DNA of 64,000 nucleotides, from assembly GCF_029637485.1 (NCBI RefSeq), contig NZ_CP069128.1:2326001-2390000 (forward strand). The letters are read 5' to 3'. How positions within the stretch are numbered: the stretch's first letter is position 1; every line of letters starts with the position of its first letter. Below the pieces are notes generated by a model. That model was not told the origin of the DNA and did not search any database. It saw nothing but the letters and a program-made list of their open reading frames with translations. The stretch comes from Sphingomonas sp. LHG3406-1 (lineage in GTDB: Bacteria > Pseudomonadota > Alphaproteobacteria > Sphingomonadales > Sphingomonadaceae). Positions 50,160 through 58,920 of the stretch are shown one piece after another. Position numbers and translations under genes: made by a program.

Positions 50160-51785
50160 TTGAACCTCGAAACTTCCGCGCTCGGCGATTCCGTCCGCGC
50201 GGGCACCGCCTCCTTCAGCGAGCTGGAGCGCCGCACCTTTGCGATCATCTCGCACCCGGATGCCGGCAAGACGACGCTGACCGAAAGCCTGCTGCATGCC
50301 GCCGGCGCCGTCCACGAGGCGGGCGAGGTGAAGGCGCGCGGCGATCGCCGGCGGGCGCGCTCCGACTGGATGAAGATCGAGCAGCAGCGCGGCATTTCGG
50401 TGACCAGCTCGGTCATGACCTTCCAGCGCGGCAACATCCTGTTCAACCTGCTCGACACCCCCGGGCACCAGGACTTTTCGGAGGACACCTACCGCACGCT
50501 GACCGCGGTCGATTGCGCGATCATGGTGATCGACGCCGGCAAGGGGATCGAGCCGCAGACCCGCAAGTTGTTCGAGGTCTGCCGCATCCGCAACGTGCCG
50601 ATCGTCACCTTCGTCAACAAGGTCGACCGCGAGGGCCTGAGCCCGTTCGAGCTGCTCGACGAGATCGCCGAGGTGCTGCAGCTGGACGTGTCCCCGCAGA
50701 ACTGGCCGACCGGCATCGGCGGGCTGTTCCACGGCCTGTACGACCTCCGCCGCTCGGCCTTGCTGGTCGCCGACCGCAGCGACGGGGTGGTGCCCGGGCG
50801 CTGGGTGCAGGCGGCGGGGATCGACGATCCGGCCATTGCGGGCGCCATCCCGGCCGATGCGTCGGCGAGCCTCGGTGAGGATGGCGGGCTGGCGCTCGCT
50901 TCCTATCCCGCCTTCGATCTCGCTGCCTTCCGGTCGGGCGACCTGACGCCGGTCGTCTTCGGCAGCGCACTGCGCGGGTTCGGGATCGAGCAATTGCTCG
51001 ACATCCTCGCCGACGACGGGCCGCCGCCGCAGCCGCAGCCGGCGAAGCCCGCCCCGATCAGCCCGGACGAGCCGCGGCTGACCGGCTTCGTGTTCAAGGT
51101 CCAGGCCAATATGGACCCCAACCATCGCGACCGGGTGGCGTTCGTGCGCATCTGCTCGGGCAAGCTGACGCGCGGCATGAAGGTGCTGAACAGCCGCGGC
51201 GGCAAGGCGCTGGCGCTGCACAATCCGATCACCTTCTTCGCCCGCGACCGCGAGCTGGCGCATGGCGCGGTGGCCGGCGACATCGTCGGCATCCCCAACC
51301 ACGGCACCCTGCGGGTCGGCGACACGCTGACCGAGCGCGGCGACGTCACCTTCACCGGCCTGCCCGACTTCGCGCCCGAGATCCTCCGCCGCGTGCGGCT
51401 GGGCGACCCGCTCAAGGTCAAGCAGATGCGCCGCGGGCTGGAGGACTTGGCGGAAGAGGGCGTCATCCGCCTGTTCAAGCCGGCGCTGGGCTCGGCCTGG
51501 ATTGTCGGGGTGATCGGCGAACTGCAGCTCGACGTGCTGCAGACCCGGCTCGAGCAGGAATATGGTGCCGCGCTGGAGTTCGAGCCCTCGCCCTACGAAG
51601 TGGCGCGCTGGGTCCGGTCCGATGATCCGGCGCAGCTCAAGAAACTGATGGAACAGCTGCGCTCGAACATGGCCGAGGACCAGGACGGCGTGCCGGTGCT
51701 GCTGATGCGCAATGCGTGGGAGTTCGGGCGTTTCCAGCAGGACTGGCCGGGTATCACCTTCAGCGCGGTGCGGGAGCGTAACTGA
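50160..51785 (+). CDS. prfC: Peptide chain release factor 3
   Basis: Translational GTPase that recycles RF1/RF2 after termination. 541 aa from TTG 50160. G motifs: G1 SHPDAGKTTL, G2 around EQQRGISVTSSVM, G3 DTPGHQDF, G4 NKVDRE. Then domain 2 (TGFVFKVQANMDPNHRDRVAFVRI) and the RF3-type C-terminal domain (SPYEVARWVRSDDPAQLKKLM). AGGAG at 50147-50151 is eight bases before TTG 50160; an in-frame GTG at 50151 overlaps that site and is less likely. The last conserved segment WEFGRFQQDWPGITFSAVRE is intact. Confidence 0.95.
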   Translation: MNLETSALGDSVRAGTASFSELERRTFAIISHPDAGKTTLTESLLHAAGAVHEAGEVKARGDRRRARSDWMKIEQQRGISVTSSVMTFQRGNILFNLLDTPGHQDFSEDTYRTLTAVDCAIMVIDAGKGIEPQTRKLFEVCRIRNVPIVTFVNKVDREGLSPFELLDEIAEVLQLDVSPQNWPTGIGGLFHGLYDLRRSALLVADRSDGVVPGRWVQAAGIDDPAIAGAIPADASASLGEDGGLALASYPAFDLAAFRSGDLTPVVFGSALRGFGIEQLLDILADDGPPPQPQPAKPAPISPDEPRLTGFVFKVQANMDPNHRDRVAFVRICSGKLTRGMKVLNSRGGKALALHNPITFFARDRELAHGAVAGDIVGIPNHGTLRVGDTLTERGDVTFTGLPDFAPEILRRVRLGDPLKVKQMRRGLEDLAEEGVIRLFKPALGSAWIVGVIGELQLDVLQTRLEQEYGAALEFEPSPYEVARWVRSDDPAQLKKLMEQLRSNMAEDQDGVPVLLMRNAWEFGRFQQDWPGITFSAVRERN

Positions 51786-51951
51786 AAGGGGAGCCCCAGG
51801 TAGGCTTGATCAACTGTCATCTTGGCCAGGCTACGCACGAGGACCAGACGTCCGCCACGGGTCGAACGTCGGCACTCCGGATTGTTGCGGACCCAAGCCT
51901 GGAGGAACCTAACAGCGATCGAGCCGCTCCTTCCCGTGAAGGAGAACCATC

Positions 51952-52041
51952 ATGTTGCGACGTCTGCTGTTCACGTTCGGGATCGGTTATCTCATGAAGC
52001 GCTTTACCGGTGCTCGCCGCCCGGGCGTGCGTCGCTGGTAG
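51952..52041 (+). CDS. Small basic protein of 29 aa
   Basis: ATG 51952 to TAG 52039-52041 encodes a short hydrophobic-then-basic peptide: MLRRLLFTFGIGYLMKRF followed by TGARRPGVRRW. A clear AAGGAG site lies seven bases upstream, which is why I take it as a real gene. The N-terminal half could form a short membrane helix and the tail is strongly cationic. The surrounding 331-bp gap between prfC and sdhA holds nothing else I can support. Function unknown; conservation in relatives would decide. Confidence 0.6.
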   Translation: MLRRLLFTFGIGYLMKRFTGARRPGVRRW

Positions 52042-52090
52042 CGACTGTTTGCGCAGCGGGTGCCGGGTAGGCGCCGCTGTCGCGTGTCGG

Positions 52091-52112
52091 CGGGCCGGCG
52101 CGAACCGGCCCG
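52091..52112 (-). terminator. Hairpin downstream of sdhA
   Basis: CGGGCCGG-CGCGAA-CCGGCCCG, an 8-bp perfect stem starting 5 bases after the sdhA stop on the minus strand. No T-run, but position supports an end of the sdh transcript. Confidence 0.6.
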
Positions 52113-52116
52113 AGCC

Positions 52117-53919
52117 TCAATACACCCGCGCCTTGGGCTTGATGTAGCCGACCTCGTCGGTGAGCGTGTAGTCGTGGACCGGGCGGTAATCGATGTTGAC
52201 CGCGCCGCCCTTGCCGCCCCAGCCGTCGAACCAGGCGATCGAATGCTTCATCCAGTTGGCATCGTCGCGGTCGGGGAAGTCCTCATGCATGTGCGCGCCG
52301 CGGCTTTCCTTGCGGTTGGCGGCGCTGTGCATGGTGATGACCGCCTGGCCCAGCATGTTGTCGAGCTCGAGCGTCTCGACGAGGTCGGTGTTCCAGATGA
52401 GGCTGCGATCGGTGACCTTCACGTCGCCGAGGCCGCGATAGATGGCGTCGATCTTGCCGACGCCTTCGGCCAGCGTGCGCTCGGTGCGGAAGACGGCGCA
52501 GTCCGCCTGCATCGTCCGCTGCATCTCGTTGCGGAGCTTGGCCGTCGGGGTCTCGCCCTTGGCGTTGCGGAAGTGGTCGAGCCGGCCGAGCGCGAGGTCG
52601 GCACTGTCACCGGGCAGCAGCTTCTGCGGGCTGCCGGGCTTCAGGATCTCGCCGAGGCGCAGGCCCGCCGCACGACCGAATACGACGAGGTCGATCAGGC
52701 TGTTGGAGCCGAGGCGGTTGGCGCCGTGGACGGAAACGCAGGCCGCTTCGCCGACCGCGAACAGGCCGGGGACGACGCTGTCCGGGTTGCCGTCCTTCAG
52801 CGTGACGACTTCGCCGTGATAGTTGGTCGGGATGCCGCCCATATTGTAGTGGACCGTCGGCGTGACCGGGATCGGCTCGCGGGTCATGTCGACGCCGGCG
52901 AAGATCTTCGCGGTCTCGGTAATGCCGGGCAGGCGCTCGGCCAGGATCTTCGGGTCGATATGGTCGAGGTGAAGGAAGATGTGGTCCTTCTCCTTGCCGA
53001 CGCCGCGGCCCTCGCGAATCTCCATCGCCATCGAGCGCGACACGACGTCACGGCTGGCGAGGTCCTTCGCGCTCGGCGCATAGCGCTCCATGAAGCGCTC
53101 GCCGGCGGAGTTGGTGAGATAGCCGCCTTCGCCGCGGGCGCCTTCGGTGATGAGCACGCCGGCACCGTAGATGCCGGTCGGGTGGAACTGGACGAACTCC
53201 ATGTCCTGGAGCGGCAGGCCGGCGCGGAGCACCATGGCGTTGCCGTCGCCGGTGCAGGTGTGCGCCGAGGTCGCGGAGAAATAGCAGCGGCCGTAGCCGC
53301 CGGTCGCAAGCACGACGGCCTGGGCGCGGAAGCGGTGGATCGAGCCGTCTTCCATGCACAAGGCGACGAGGCCGCGGCACTCGCCGTCGACCATGATCAG
53401 GTCGAGCGCGAAATATTCCACGAAGAAGTCGGCGTCGTAGCGCAAGGATTGCTGGTAGAGCGTGTGCAGCATGGCATGGCCGGTGCGGTCGGCGGCGGCG
53501 CAGGTGCGCTGCGCGGCCGGGCCCTCGCCCATGTTCTGGGTCATGCCGCCGAACGCGCGCTGGTAGATGCGGCCGTCGTCGGTGCGGCTGAACGGCAGGC
53601 CGGCATGCTCGAGCTCGTAGACCGCCGCGGGCGCTTCACGGCAGAGATATTCGATCGCGTCCTGGTCGCCGAGCCAGTCGGAGCCCTTGACGGTGTCGTA
53701 CATGTGCCAGGTCCAGTGGTCCGGGCCCATGTTGCCGAGGCTTGCGGCAATGCCACCTTGAGCAGCGACGGTATGGCTCCGGGTCGGGAAGACCTTGGTC
53801 ACGCAGGCGGTCTTGAGGCCTTTCTCCGCCGCGCCCATCGTCGCGCGAAGACCGGCGCCGCCGGCACCGACGACGACGACATCATAGACATGATCGATGA
53901 TCTGGTAGGCGGCACTCAT
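52117..53919 (-). CDS. sdhA: Succinate dehydrogenase flavoprotein subunit
   Basis: Catalytic subunit of complex II; oxidises succinate to fumarate with covalently bound FAD. 600 aa. FAD motif [15 protein letters not shown]; the FAD-attachment histidine in [14 protein letters not shown]; substrate residues in [32 protein letters not shown] and [14 protein letters not shown] 53919 follows sdhD by 5 bp. The usual next gene, sdhB, is missing: after sdhA comes a hairpin and then unrelated genes. Confidence 0.97.
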   Translation of the reverse strand: MSAAYQIIDHVYDVVVVGAGGAGLRATMGAAEKGLKTACVTKVFPTRSHTVAAQGGIAASLGNMGPDHWTWHMYDTVKGSDWLGDQDAIEYLCREAPAAVYELEHAGLPFSRTDDGRIYQRAFGGMTQNMGEGPAAQRTCAAADRTGHAMLHTLYQQSLRYDADFFVEYFALDLIMVDGECRGLVALCMEDGSIHRFRAQAVVLATGGYGRCYFSATSAHTCTGDGNAMVLRAGLPLQDMEFVQFHPTGIYGAGVLITEGARGEGGYLTNSAGERFMERYAPSAKDLASRDVVSRSMAMEIREGRGVGKEKDHIFLHLDHIDPKILAERLPGITETAKIFAGVDMTREPIPVTPTVHYNMGGIPTNYHGEVVTLKDGNPDSVVPGLFAVGEAACVSVHGANRLGSNSLIDLVVFGRAAGLRLGEILKPGSPQKLLPGDSADLALGRLDHFRNAKGETPTAKLRNEMQRTMQADCAVFRTERTLAEGVGKIDAIYRGLGDVKVTDRSLIWNTDLVETLELDNMLGQAVITMHSAANRKESRGAHMHEDFPDRDDANWMKHSIAWFDGWGGKGGAVNIDYRPVHDYTLTDEVGYIKPKARVY

Positions 53920-53924
53920 CAGGC

Positions 53925-54350
53925 TTAGGCTCCGAACGCGATACGGGCGAGGGCGAACAGGGCGAAGGCGCCCACACCCACATGTAGGAAGAGGCTGACG
54001 ACGTGCCAGGTAAGGCGCCCGCCCTCGTCGCCCTGATAGTCGTCGACGACCACCTTCACGCCTTCGAGGCTGTGCTCGAAGCTCAAGTAGACGAACAGCG
54101 CCATCGGCACGAAGCCAAACGGCGATGACAGCCAGCTGGCGAAGGTCGACGGCGAGAAGTCCGGCAGCAGCAGCAGCGAGATCAGGAACCAGGTCCCGAG
54201 CAGCAGCAGCGCCGCGCTCGAGACGCGCTCCTTGATCCAATGCTCGCCGCCATGGCCGGCAGCGCCAAGACCGCGCACCTTGCCGAGCGGGGTCTTGCCT
54301 TCCGGCACGGCGTTGCGGTCGTGCCGACCCATTTGCTTCGGCCCGGTCAT
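53925..54350 (-). CDS. sdhD: Succinate dehydrogenase membrane anchor subunit SdhD
   Basis: 141 aa. Hydrophobic anchor with three predicted spans ([62 protein letters not shown]). [13 protein letters not shown] carries the heme-ligand histidine and the Asp-Tyr that line the quinone site in alphaproteobacterial SdhD. A 40-residue polar N-terminus ([20 protein letters not shown]) precedes the first span. ATG 54350 overlaps the sdhC stop (ATGA). Confidence 0.94.
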   Translation of the reverse strand: MTGPKQMGRHDRNAVPEGKTPLGKVRGLGAAGHGGEHWIKERVSSAALLLLGTWFLISLLLLPDFSPSTFASWLSSPFGFVPMALFVYLSFEHSLEGVKVVVDDYQGDEGGRLTWHVVSLFLHVGVGAFALFALARIAFGA

Positions 54351-54757
54351 GCGCCCTTCCCCAGGATCAGAGCCCAGAAGAGGGCGGTGAGCAGGGCCGA
54401 TCCGATCATCGTCAGATAGGCCATGGTCTTGTTGGTCCCAAGCTCGAAGCCGGCACCCACGTCCATGATCAGGTGGCGGATGCCCGACAGGGTGTGCTGG
54501 AAGAAACTCCAGGTCAGCAGCACCAGCCCGACCAGGATCAGCGGCACCGGACCGAGCTTCCAGCCGAGGAAGCCGGTGAAGGTGCCCCATGCCTCGGCGC
54601 CGCCGGACAATGCCAGCAGGAACCAGGTCAGCAGGAACAGCCCGCCAATGCTCAGCGCCATGCCGGTCGCCCGGTGGAGGATGGAGACCAGCATGTGCGG
54701 GCCCCACCGCCAGATGGTGAGGTGGGGCGAGAGGGGTCTTGCAGTGTTGCGAGCCAT
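54347..54757 (-). CDS. sdhC: Succinate dehydrogenase cytochrome b556 subunit SdhC
   Basis: 136 aa, three spans. N-terminal [26 protein letters not shown] ([10 protein letters not shown] and SILHRATG are the family signature; Ser/Arg at the quinone site), and the heme-b histidine in [15 protein letters not shown]. First gene of sdhCDA; 152 bp separate it from the divergent chemoreceptor, the likely promoter region. ATG 54757 is the family start. Confidence 0.95.
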   Translation of the reverse strand: MARNTARPLSPHLTIWRWGPHMLVSILHRATGMALSIGGLFLLTWFLLALSGGAEAWGTFTGFLGWKLGPVPLILVGLVLLTWSFFQHTLSGIRHLIMDVGAGFELGTNKTMAYLTMIGSALLTALFWALILGKGA

Positions 54758-54909
54758 GAGACCGACGATTGCTCCGGCAATTGGTCTGGAAAAGGATGGA
54801 GCCGCCCTAAGCCGCGAGGGGCCGCTAGGCAAGGCGGTCCAAGGGACGGGGGCAGTCGCCCGCCTAACCGGCTCTTAACCATTGGCGGGCCAAAGGAGGG
54901 CCATGACGC

Positions 54910-56265
54910 ATGGGAGACGCGGGTAGCATCATGGGCAAAGGCAAGCGGCATAACTACGACCTGCAGCGGGGTCTGAAGATCTTCGACCGGAGCGGTGACC
55001 TGCCTGCCCGGGCCGCAGCCCTGTGGGAGCGCATCAGCTTCGCCGAGCAGGACCTGGCACGCGCCTTCTGGGACGCGTACCGCCGGTCGCCGGACATCAA
55101 GATCGTCATCGACGATGCGATGATGAACGATTTCGCCGAGAAGATCCGCCCCTACGTCCGCGAGAAGTTCATGCGGGCGGGCGAGACCGCCTGGGTCGAG
55201 ACGGCCTATCGCTATGTCGACAAGGCATTGTCGTCGAACGTAAGCCAGACGACGCTGCTTTCCGGCCTGCATGCCGGGACCGAGGCGGCCTATGTGGCGA
55301 TCCGCCAGGCCTATAGCGATCCAGAGGAGCAGGTGGTCGCCTGCCGGACCCTGTCCGAATCCTATGCGCTGGAAACGGATGTGTTCGTCCACCACGCGGT
55401 CGACATCACCCGCGCCCAGGTCGACGTTCTGCAGGCCGAGCAGGCCGCCGAGTTCAACCGCCGGGTGATGAACGTGGTCACCCGCTGTGCCAGCGACAGC
55501 GACATGCTGCGCAGCCAGGCGAGTAGCACCGCCAATTCGGCGCGTGGCATGCTGGGCAAGACCAGCGAGGTCGCGGCCGCCGCCGAACAGTCGGCAGTGG
55601 CGATGCGGGAGGCGGCGCATACGGCGGCCGGCCTCATCCGTGCCATCGAGGATGCTCGCTCCGAGGTCGAGACCGCCGCGGATGTGGCCAGCCGCGCCGG
55701 CGACCAGGCCGCGTCGGCGGTCAAGATCAGCCAGGCACTGTCGACCCATGTCGAGGCGATCGAATCGATCCTCGGCCTGATCCGCGACATCGCCGGCCAG
55801 ACCAACCTGCTCGCCCTCAATGCCACCATCGAGGCGGCGCGCGCGGGCGACGCCGGCCGCGGCTTCGCGGTCGTCGCGCAGGAAGTGAAGAGCCTCGCCA
55901 GCCAGACCGCTCGGGCCACCGACGACATTACCGCCAAGATCAGCGCGATCACGGCGGCAACGCGGCAGACGGTCGACGCCAACAGCTCGATCCAGGGCAC
56001 GGTCGAGGAAGTGCAGACCAGCGCCGACCGCATCCGCCAGGCGATGGAACTGCAGGCCCAGACGGTGACCATGATCACCGCCGCGGTCGACGAGACGGCG
56101 CTCGCCGCCGATTCGATGAGCTCGACCATCGCCGCCATCCGATCCGATACCGAGAATGTCGCCCGCGACATCGACGGCGTCGAGCAGGCGTTCGGCCGCT
56201 TCTCAGAGCAGATCGGCGAGTTCAAGGGCGCCACCGCCGAATTCATCGCGCGCTTCGCGGCCTAG
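54910..56265 (+). CDS. Soluble methyl-accepting chemotaxis-type receptor
   Basis: 451 aa and no membrane span, so a cytoplasmic sensor. Residues about 15-175 form an all-helical domain ([20 protein letters not shown] ... [18 protein letters not shown] ... [20 protein letters not shown]) that loosely recalls globin-coupled sensors, but I cannot identify a proximal histidine with confidence (one His lies in [11 protein letters not shown]). From about 215 on is the MCP signalling coiled coil with the conserved tip [23 protein letters not shown] and [22 protein letters not shown] (54894-54899) precedes ATG 54910 by ten bases; ATG 54931 is an alternative. No che genes nearby. Confidence 0.9.
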   Translation: MGDAGSIMGKGKRHNYDLQRGLKIFDRSGDLPARAAALWERISFAEQDLARAFWDAYRRSPDIKIVIDDAMMNDFAEKIRPYVREKFMRAGETAWVETAYRYVDKALSSNVSQTTLLSGLHAGTEAAYVAIRQAYSDPEEQVVACRTLSESYALETDVFVHHAVDITRAQVDVLQAEQAAEFNRRVMNVVTRCASDSDMLRSQASSTANSARGMLGKTSEVAAAAEQSAVAMREAAHTAAGLIRAIEDARSEVETAADVASRAGDQAASAVKISQALSTHVEAIESILGLIRDIAGQTNLLALNATIEAARAGDAGRGFAVVAQEVKSLASQTARATDDITAKISAITAATRQTVDANSSIQGTVEEVQTSADRIRQAMELQAQTVTMITAAVDETALAADSMSSTIAAIRSDTENVARDIDGVEQAFGRFSEQIGEFKGATAEFIARFAA

Positions 56266-56273
56266 AAGCAGCT

Positions 56274-56336
56274 CCCCTGCAAGGGGCGGGGCAGCGCAGC
56301 GCTGACGGAGTGGGGCTTGGCAGGGGTGGGCCAAGC
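56274..56336. repeat. Hairpin pair between the chemoreceptor and the SDR gene
   Basis: CCCCT-GCA-AGGGG (56274-56286) and GCTTGGC ... GCCAAGC (56315-56321 / 56330-56336). GC-rich extragenic palindromes; either may end the receptor transcript. Confidence 0.5.
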
Positions 56337-56397
56337 TCCTTTCCGCTTCGCGTCACTCCCCCTGTCGGGAGAGGAACGAAGGCGCTAAGCGCACGGC

Positions 56398-57096
56398 ATG
56401 AACATCCTCCTCACCGGCGCCAGCCGGGGCATCGGCAAGGCGGCCGCCGATGCGCTCACCGTTGCCGGGCACCGCGTCCTCGGCACGTCCACCAAAGGCG
56501 GCGAGGGCCTCATCGCCGCCGACTTCTCCGACCCTGCCGCGGCCGGTGCCTGCTGGGCGGAAGCGGAGCGCCGGCTCGGGCGCATCGACGCGCTCGTCAA
56601 CAATGCCGGCGTCTATGAAGCGGTGGCCGACGATGCCCCGGAGGCCGAGTGGCAGTCCTCCTGGGCGCGCACCCTGCAGGTCAACCTCCAGGCCGCCGCC
56701 GACCTTTCGCGCCTCGCCATCGCCCATTTCCGGGCGAACGGCGGCGGGCGAATCGTCAATGTCGCGAGCCGCGCCGGCTATCGCGGGGATTCGCCGCAGC
56801 ACTGGCATTATGCCGCTTCCAAGGCCGCGCTGATCGCCGTCACCAAGACGATTGCGCGGGGGTATGCGCACGAAGGCGTCCTCGCCTTCGCCGTCGCGCC
56901 GGGCTTCACCGTCACCGAGATGACCGAGGAATATCTCGCCAGCCGCGGCGGCGAGAAGGTCCTCGCCGATATCCCGCTCGGCCGGGTCGCGTCTGCCGCC
57001 GAAGTCGGCGAAACCATCCGCTGGCTGGCGACCCAAGCGCCGGCGAGTTCGACCGGCAGCGTCATCGACGTCAATGGAGCAAGCTATGTCCGTTAG
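56398..57096 (+). CDS. Short-chain dehydrogenase/reductase (SDR)
   Basis: 232-aa classical SDR. Cofactor motif TGASRGIG at residues 6-13, NNAG in DALVNNAGVYE, catalytic serine in NVASRAGYRG, and YxxxK in HYAASKAALIAV. The C-terminal VIDVNGASYVR is usual. The substrate is unknown. Its last 11 bases overlap the start of the B3 metallo-beta-lactamase, so the two are translationally linked. Confidence 0.93.
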   Translation: MNILLTGASRGIGKAAADALTVAGHRVLGTSTKGGEGLIAADFSDPAAAGACWAEAERRLGRIDALVNNAGVYEAVADDAPEAEWQSSWARTLQVNLQAAADLSRLAIAHFRANGGGRIVNVASRAGYRGDSPQHWHYAASKAALIAVTKTIARGYAHEGVLAFAVAPGFTVTEMTEEYLASRGGEKVLADIPLGRVASAAEVGETIRWLATQAPASSTGSVIDVNGASYVR

Positions 57097-57997
57097 CCTC
57101 GCCCTTTTCGCGCTCGCCGCGCAGCAGATCGTCGTCCCGCTCGGCAAGGTCCAGAAGGTCGAGCGGCTGCCCGCGCCCATCGCCACCGCCGGCCCGGCCT
57201 TCGCCCGCGCCTGCAAGGAGAATGACGATTGGGACAGGCCGGCGCCGCCGGTGCGGGTCCATGGCAACAGCTACTATGTCGGCACCTGCGGGATCAGCGC
57301 CATCCTGGTCACCGGCACGGATGGGCATGTGCTGATCGACAGCGGAACGGACAAGGGCGCGGACCTGGTCGCGGCCAACATCCGCCGCCTCGGCTTCCAG
57401 CTGAGCGACGTGCGCTGGCTGCTCCATAGCCACGAGCATCACGACCATGTCGGCGGCCATGCCCGCATGCAGCAGCTGACCGGCGCGCAGGTCGCCGCCT
57501 CGGCCAATGCCGCGGCGGTGCTTCGAAGCGGGCTGACCGGGGAGGGCGATCCGCAGTTCGGGATCCTGCCGAAGATGATCCCGGTCCCGGTCGCGCGCAC
57601 CCTGAAGGGCGGCGACAAGCTCCGCCTCGGCCCGATCCAGCTCACCGCCGTCGAGACCAAGGGCCACACGCATGGCGCGCTCAGCTGGACCTGGGTCAGC
57701 TGCGAGGGCGCCATCTGCCGCAACATGGCCTATGTCGACAGCCTGTCGCCCGTCAGCCGCGACGATTATCGCTTCACCGATCACCCCGACGTCGTCGCCG
57801 CCTTCCGCGACAGCATCGCCAGGGTCGCCGCGCTCGACTGCGAGATCCTGCTGACGCCGCACCCGTCCGCAAGCAACATGATCCAGCGCTTCGCCGGCAA
57901 GGCGCCCCTGTTCGATCCCAGGGGCTGCGCCGACTATGGCGTCGCCAAGACGAAGCAGCTCGACGAGCGGCTCGCCAAGGAAGCCGCCGCCAAATGA
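57086..57997 (+). CDS. Subclass B3 metallo-beta-lactamase
   Basis: 303 aa. Zinc site 1/2 motif HSHEHHDHVGG gives H-x-H-x-D-H at residues 116-121 and HSHEHHDH fits B3 enzymes; the third histidine is in TKGHTHG (194) and the last in LTPHPSAS (259). The B3 segment AYVDSLSPVSRDDYRF is also present. Such enzymes hydrolyse penicillins, cephalosporins and carbapenems; many environmental sphingomonads carry them. ATG 57086 has GGAG seven bases upstream; ATG 57074 is an alternative. The N-terminus (SVSLALFALAAQQ) is only a weak signal peptide. The stop overlaps prmA as ATGA. Confidence 0.9.
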   Translation: MSVSLALFALAAQQIVVPLGKVQKVERLPAPIATAGPAFARACKENDDWDRPAPPVRVHGNSYYVGTCGISAILVTGTDGHVLIDSGTDKGADLVAANIRRLGFQLSDVRWLLHSHEHHDHVGGHARMQQLTGAQVAASANAAAVLRSGLTGEGDPQFGILPKMIPVPVARTLKGGDKLRLGPIQLTAVETKGHTHGALSWTWVSCEGAICRNMAYVDSLSPVSRDDYRFTDHPDVVAAFRDSIARVAALDCEILLTPHPSASNMIQRFAGKAPLFDPRGCADYGVAKTKQLDERLAKEAAAK

Positions 57998-58872
57998 GCT
58001 GGCGCGTGACGCTCGCCTGCAACCGAGCCGAGGGTGAGGCGGTCGGGGACATGGACGAGCCCTTTCCGGACCACCCGAACCCACCCGTCATCGTCGCCGA
58101 CGAGCCGGACGAGCATCGTCCCGACGACTGGCGCATCCACGCCTACTTCGAGGAGCAGCCGACGGGCGACGAACTGGCGGTGCTCGCGGGCCTCGCCAGC
58201 GGTGAACCGATCGTCGAGCGCCTCGCCGACAAGGACTGGGTGACGGTCAGCCAGGCCGGGCTCGAACCGATCCGCGCCGGCCGCTTCTTCGTCCACACAC
58301 CCGCCCATGCGCCGGAAGAAGGCGCCATCAACTTCCTGATCGATGCGGGCCTCGCGTTCGGGACCGGCCATCACCACACGACCAAGGGCTGCCTGGAGGC
58401 GCTCGACCGGCTGGAGCGGGACGGGCGGAGCTTCGCCAATATCGCCGACATCGGCACCGGCACCGGCCTCCTTGCCTTCGCCGCCATGCGCCTGTGGCCC
58501 GAAGCGCGGGCGATCGCGACCGACATCGACCCGATCAGCATCGACGTCACCGCCGACAATGCGCGGGTGAACGGCGTAGCCATTGGTGAAGGCAAGGGCG
58601 AACTGGCGCTGGCGGTCGCCGACGGCATGGACCATCCGGCGCTGGCCGGGCGCGCCCCCTTCGACCTCCTCATCGCCAACATCCTCGCTGGCCCGCTGAT
58701 CGAGCTTGCGCCGGCCTTCGTGCAAGCGACGGCGCCGGGCGGAACGCTGGTCCTGTCGGGGCTGCTCGACACGCAGGCGGAAGCGGTGACCGCGGCCTAC
58801 ATCGCGGAGGGCTGCCGGCTGATCAGCGCAGGCGAAGGCGAGTGGCGCGTGCTGGTGCTGGAGCGCGGATGA
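57994..58872 (+). CDS. prmA: Ribosomal protein L11 methyltransferase
   Basis: Trimethylates ribosomal protein L11. 292 aa. The N-terminal substrate domain (DDWRIHAYFEEQP) is followed by the linker and the class I SAM domain: AFGTGHHHTTKGCLEALDRL, IADIGTGTGLLAFAAMRL, ATDIDPISIDVTADNARVNG, and the catalytic-region motif FDLLIANILAGPLIELAP (NILAGPL replaces the common NILANPL). ATG 57994 overlaps the B3 enzyme stop, making a third link in SDR-B3-prmA. Confidence 0.95.
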   Translation: MSWRVTLACNRAEGEAVGDMDEPFPDHPNPPVIVADEPDEHRPDDWRIHAYFEEQPTGDELAVLAGLASGEPIVERLADKDWVTVSQAGLEPIRAGRFFVHTPAHAPEEGAINFLIDAGLAFGTGHHHTTKGCLEALDRLERDGRSFANIADIGTGTGLLAFAAMRLWPEARAIATDIDPISIDVTADNARVNGVAIGEGKGELALAVADGMDHPALAGRAPFDLLIANILAGPLIELAPAFVQATAPGGTLVLSGLLDTQAEAVTAAYIAEGCRLISAGEGEWRVLVLERG

Positions 58873-58877
58873 GCGAG

Positions 58878-58903
58878 TGTCCGCTTTCGACCCCTTGCGG
58901 ACA
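58878..58903 (-). repeat. 26-bp palindromic repeat, copy C
   Basis: On the minus strand TGTCCGC, spacer AAGGGGTCGAAA, GCGGACA. Lies between the prmA stop and the SUKH-gene stop, in the same orientation as copy D. Confidence 0.85.
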
Positions 58904-58920
58904 TTAGGCCGGCGCCTCGG

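Noticed and set aside
52060..53928. Long + strand frame opposite sdhA
   Set aside because: Shadow; SdhA is unmistakable on the minus strand.
54903..54926. Seven-codon leader ORF just before the chemoreceptor
   Set aside because: ATG lies only three bases after AGGAGG, overlaps the real start and has no features of an attenuator peptide.
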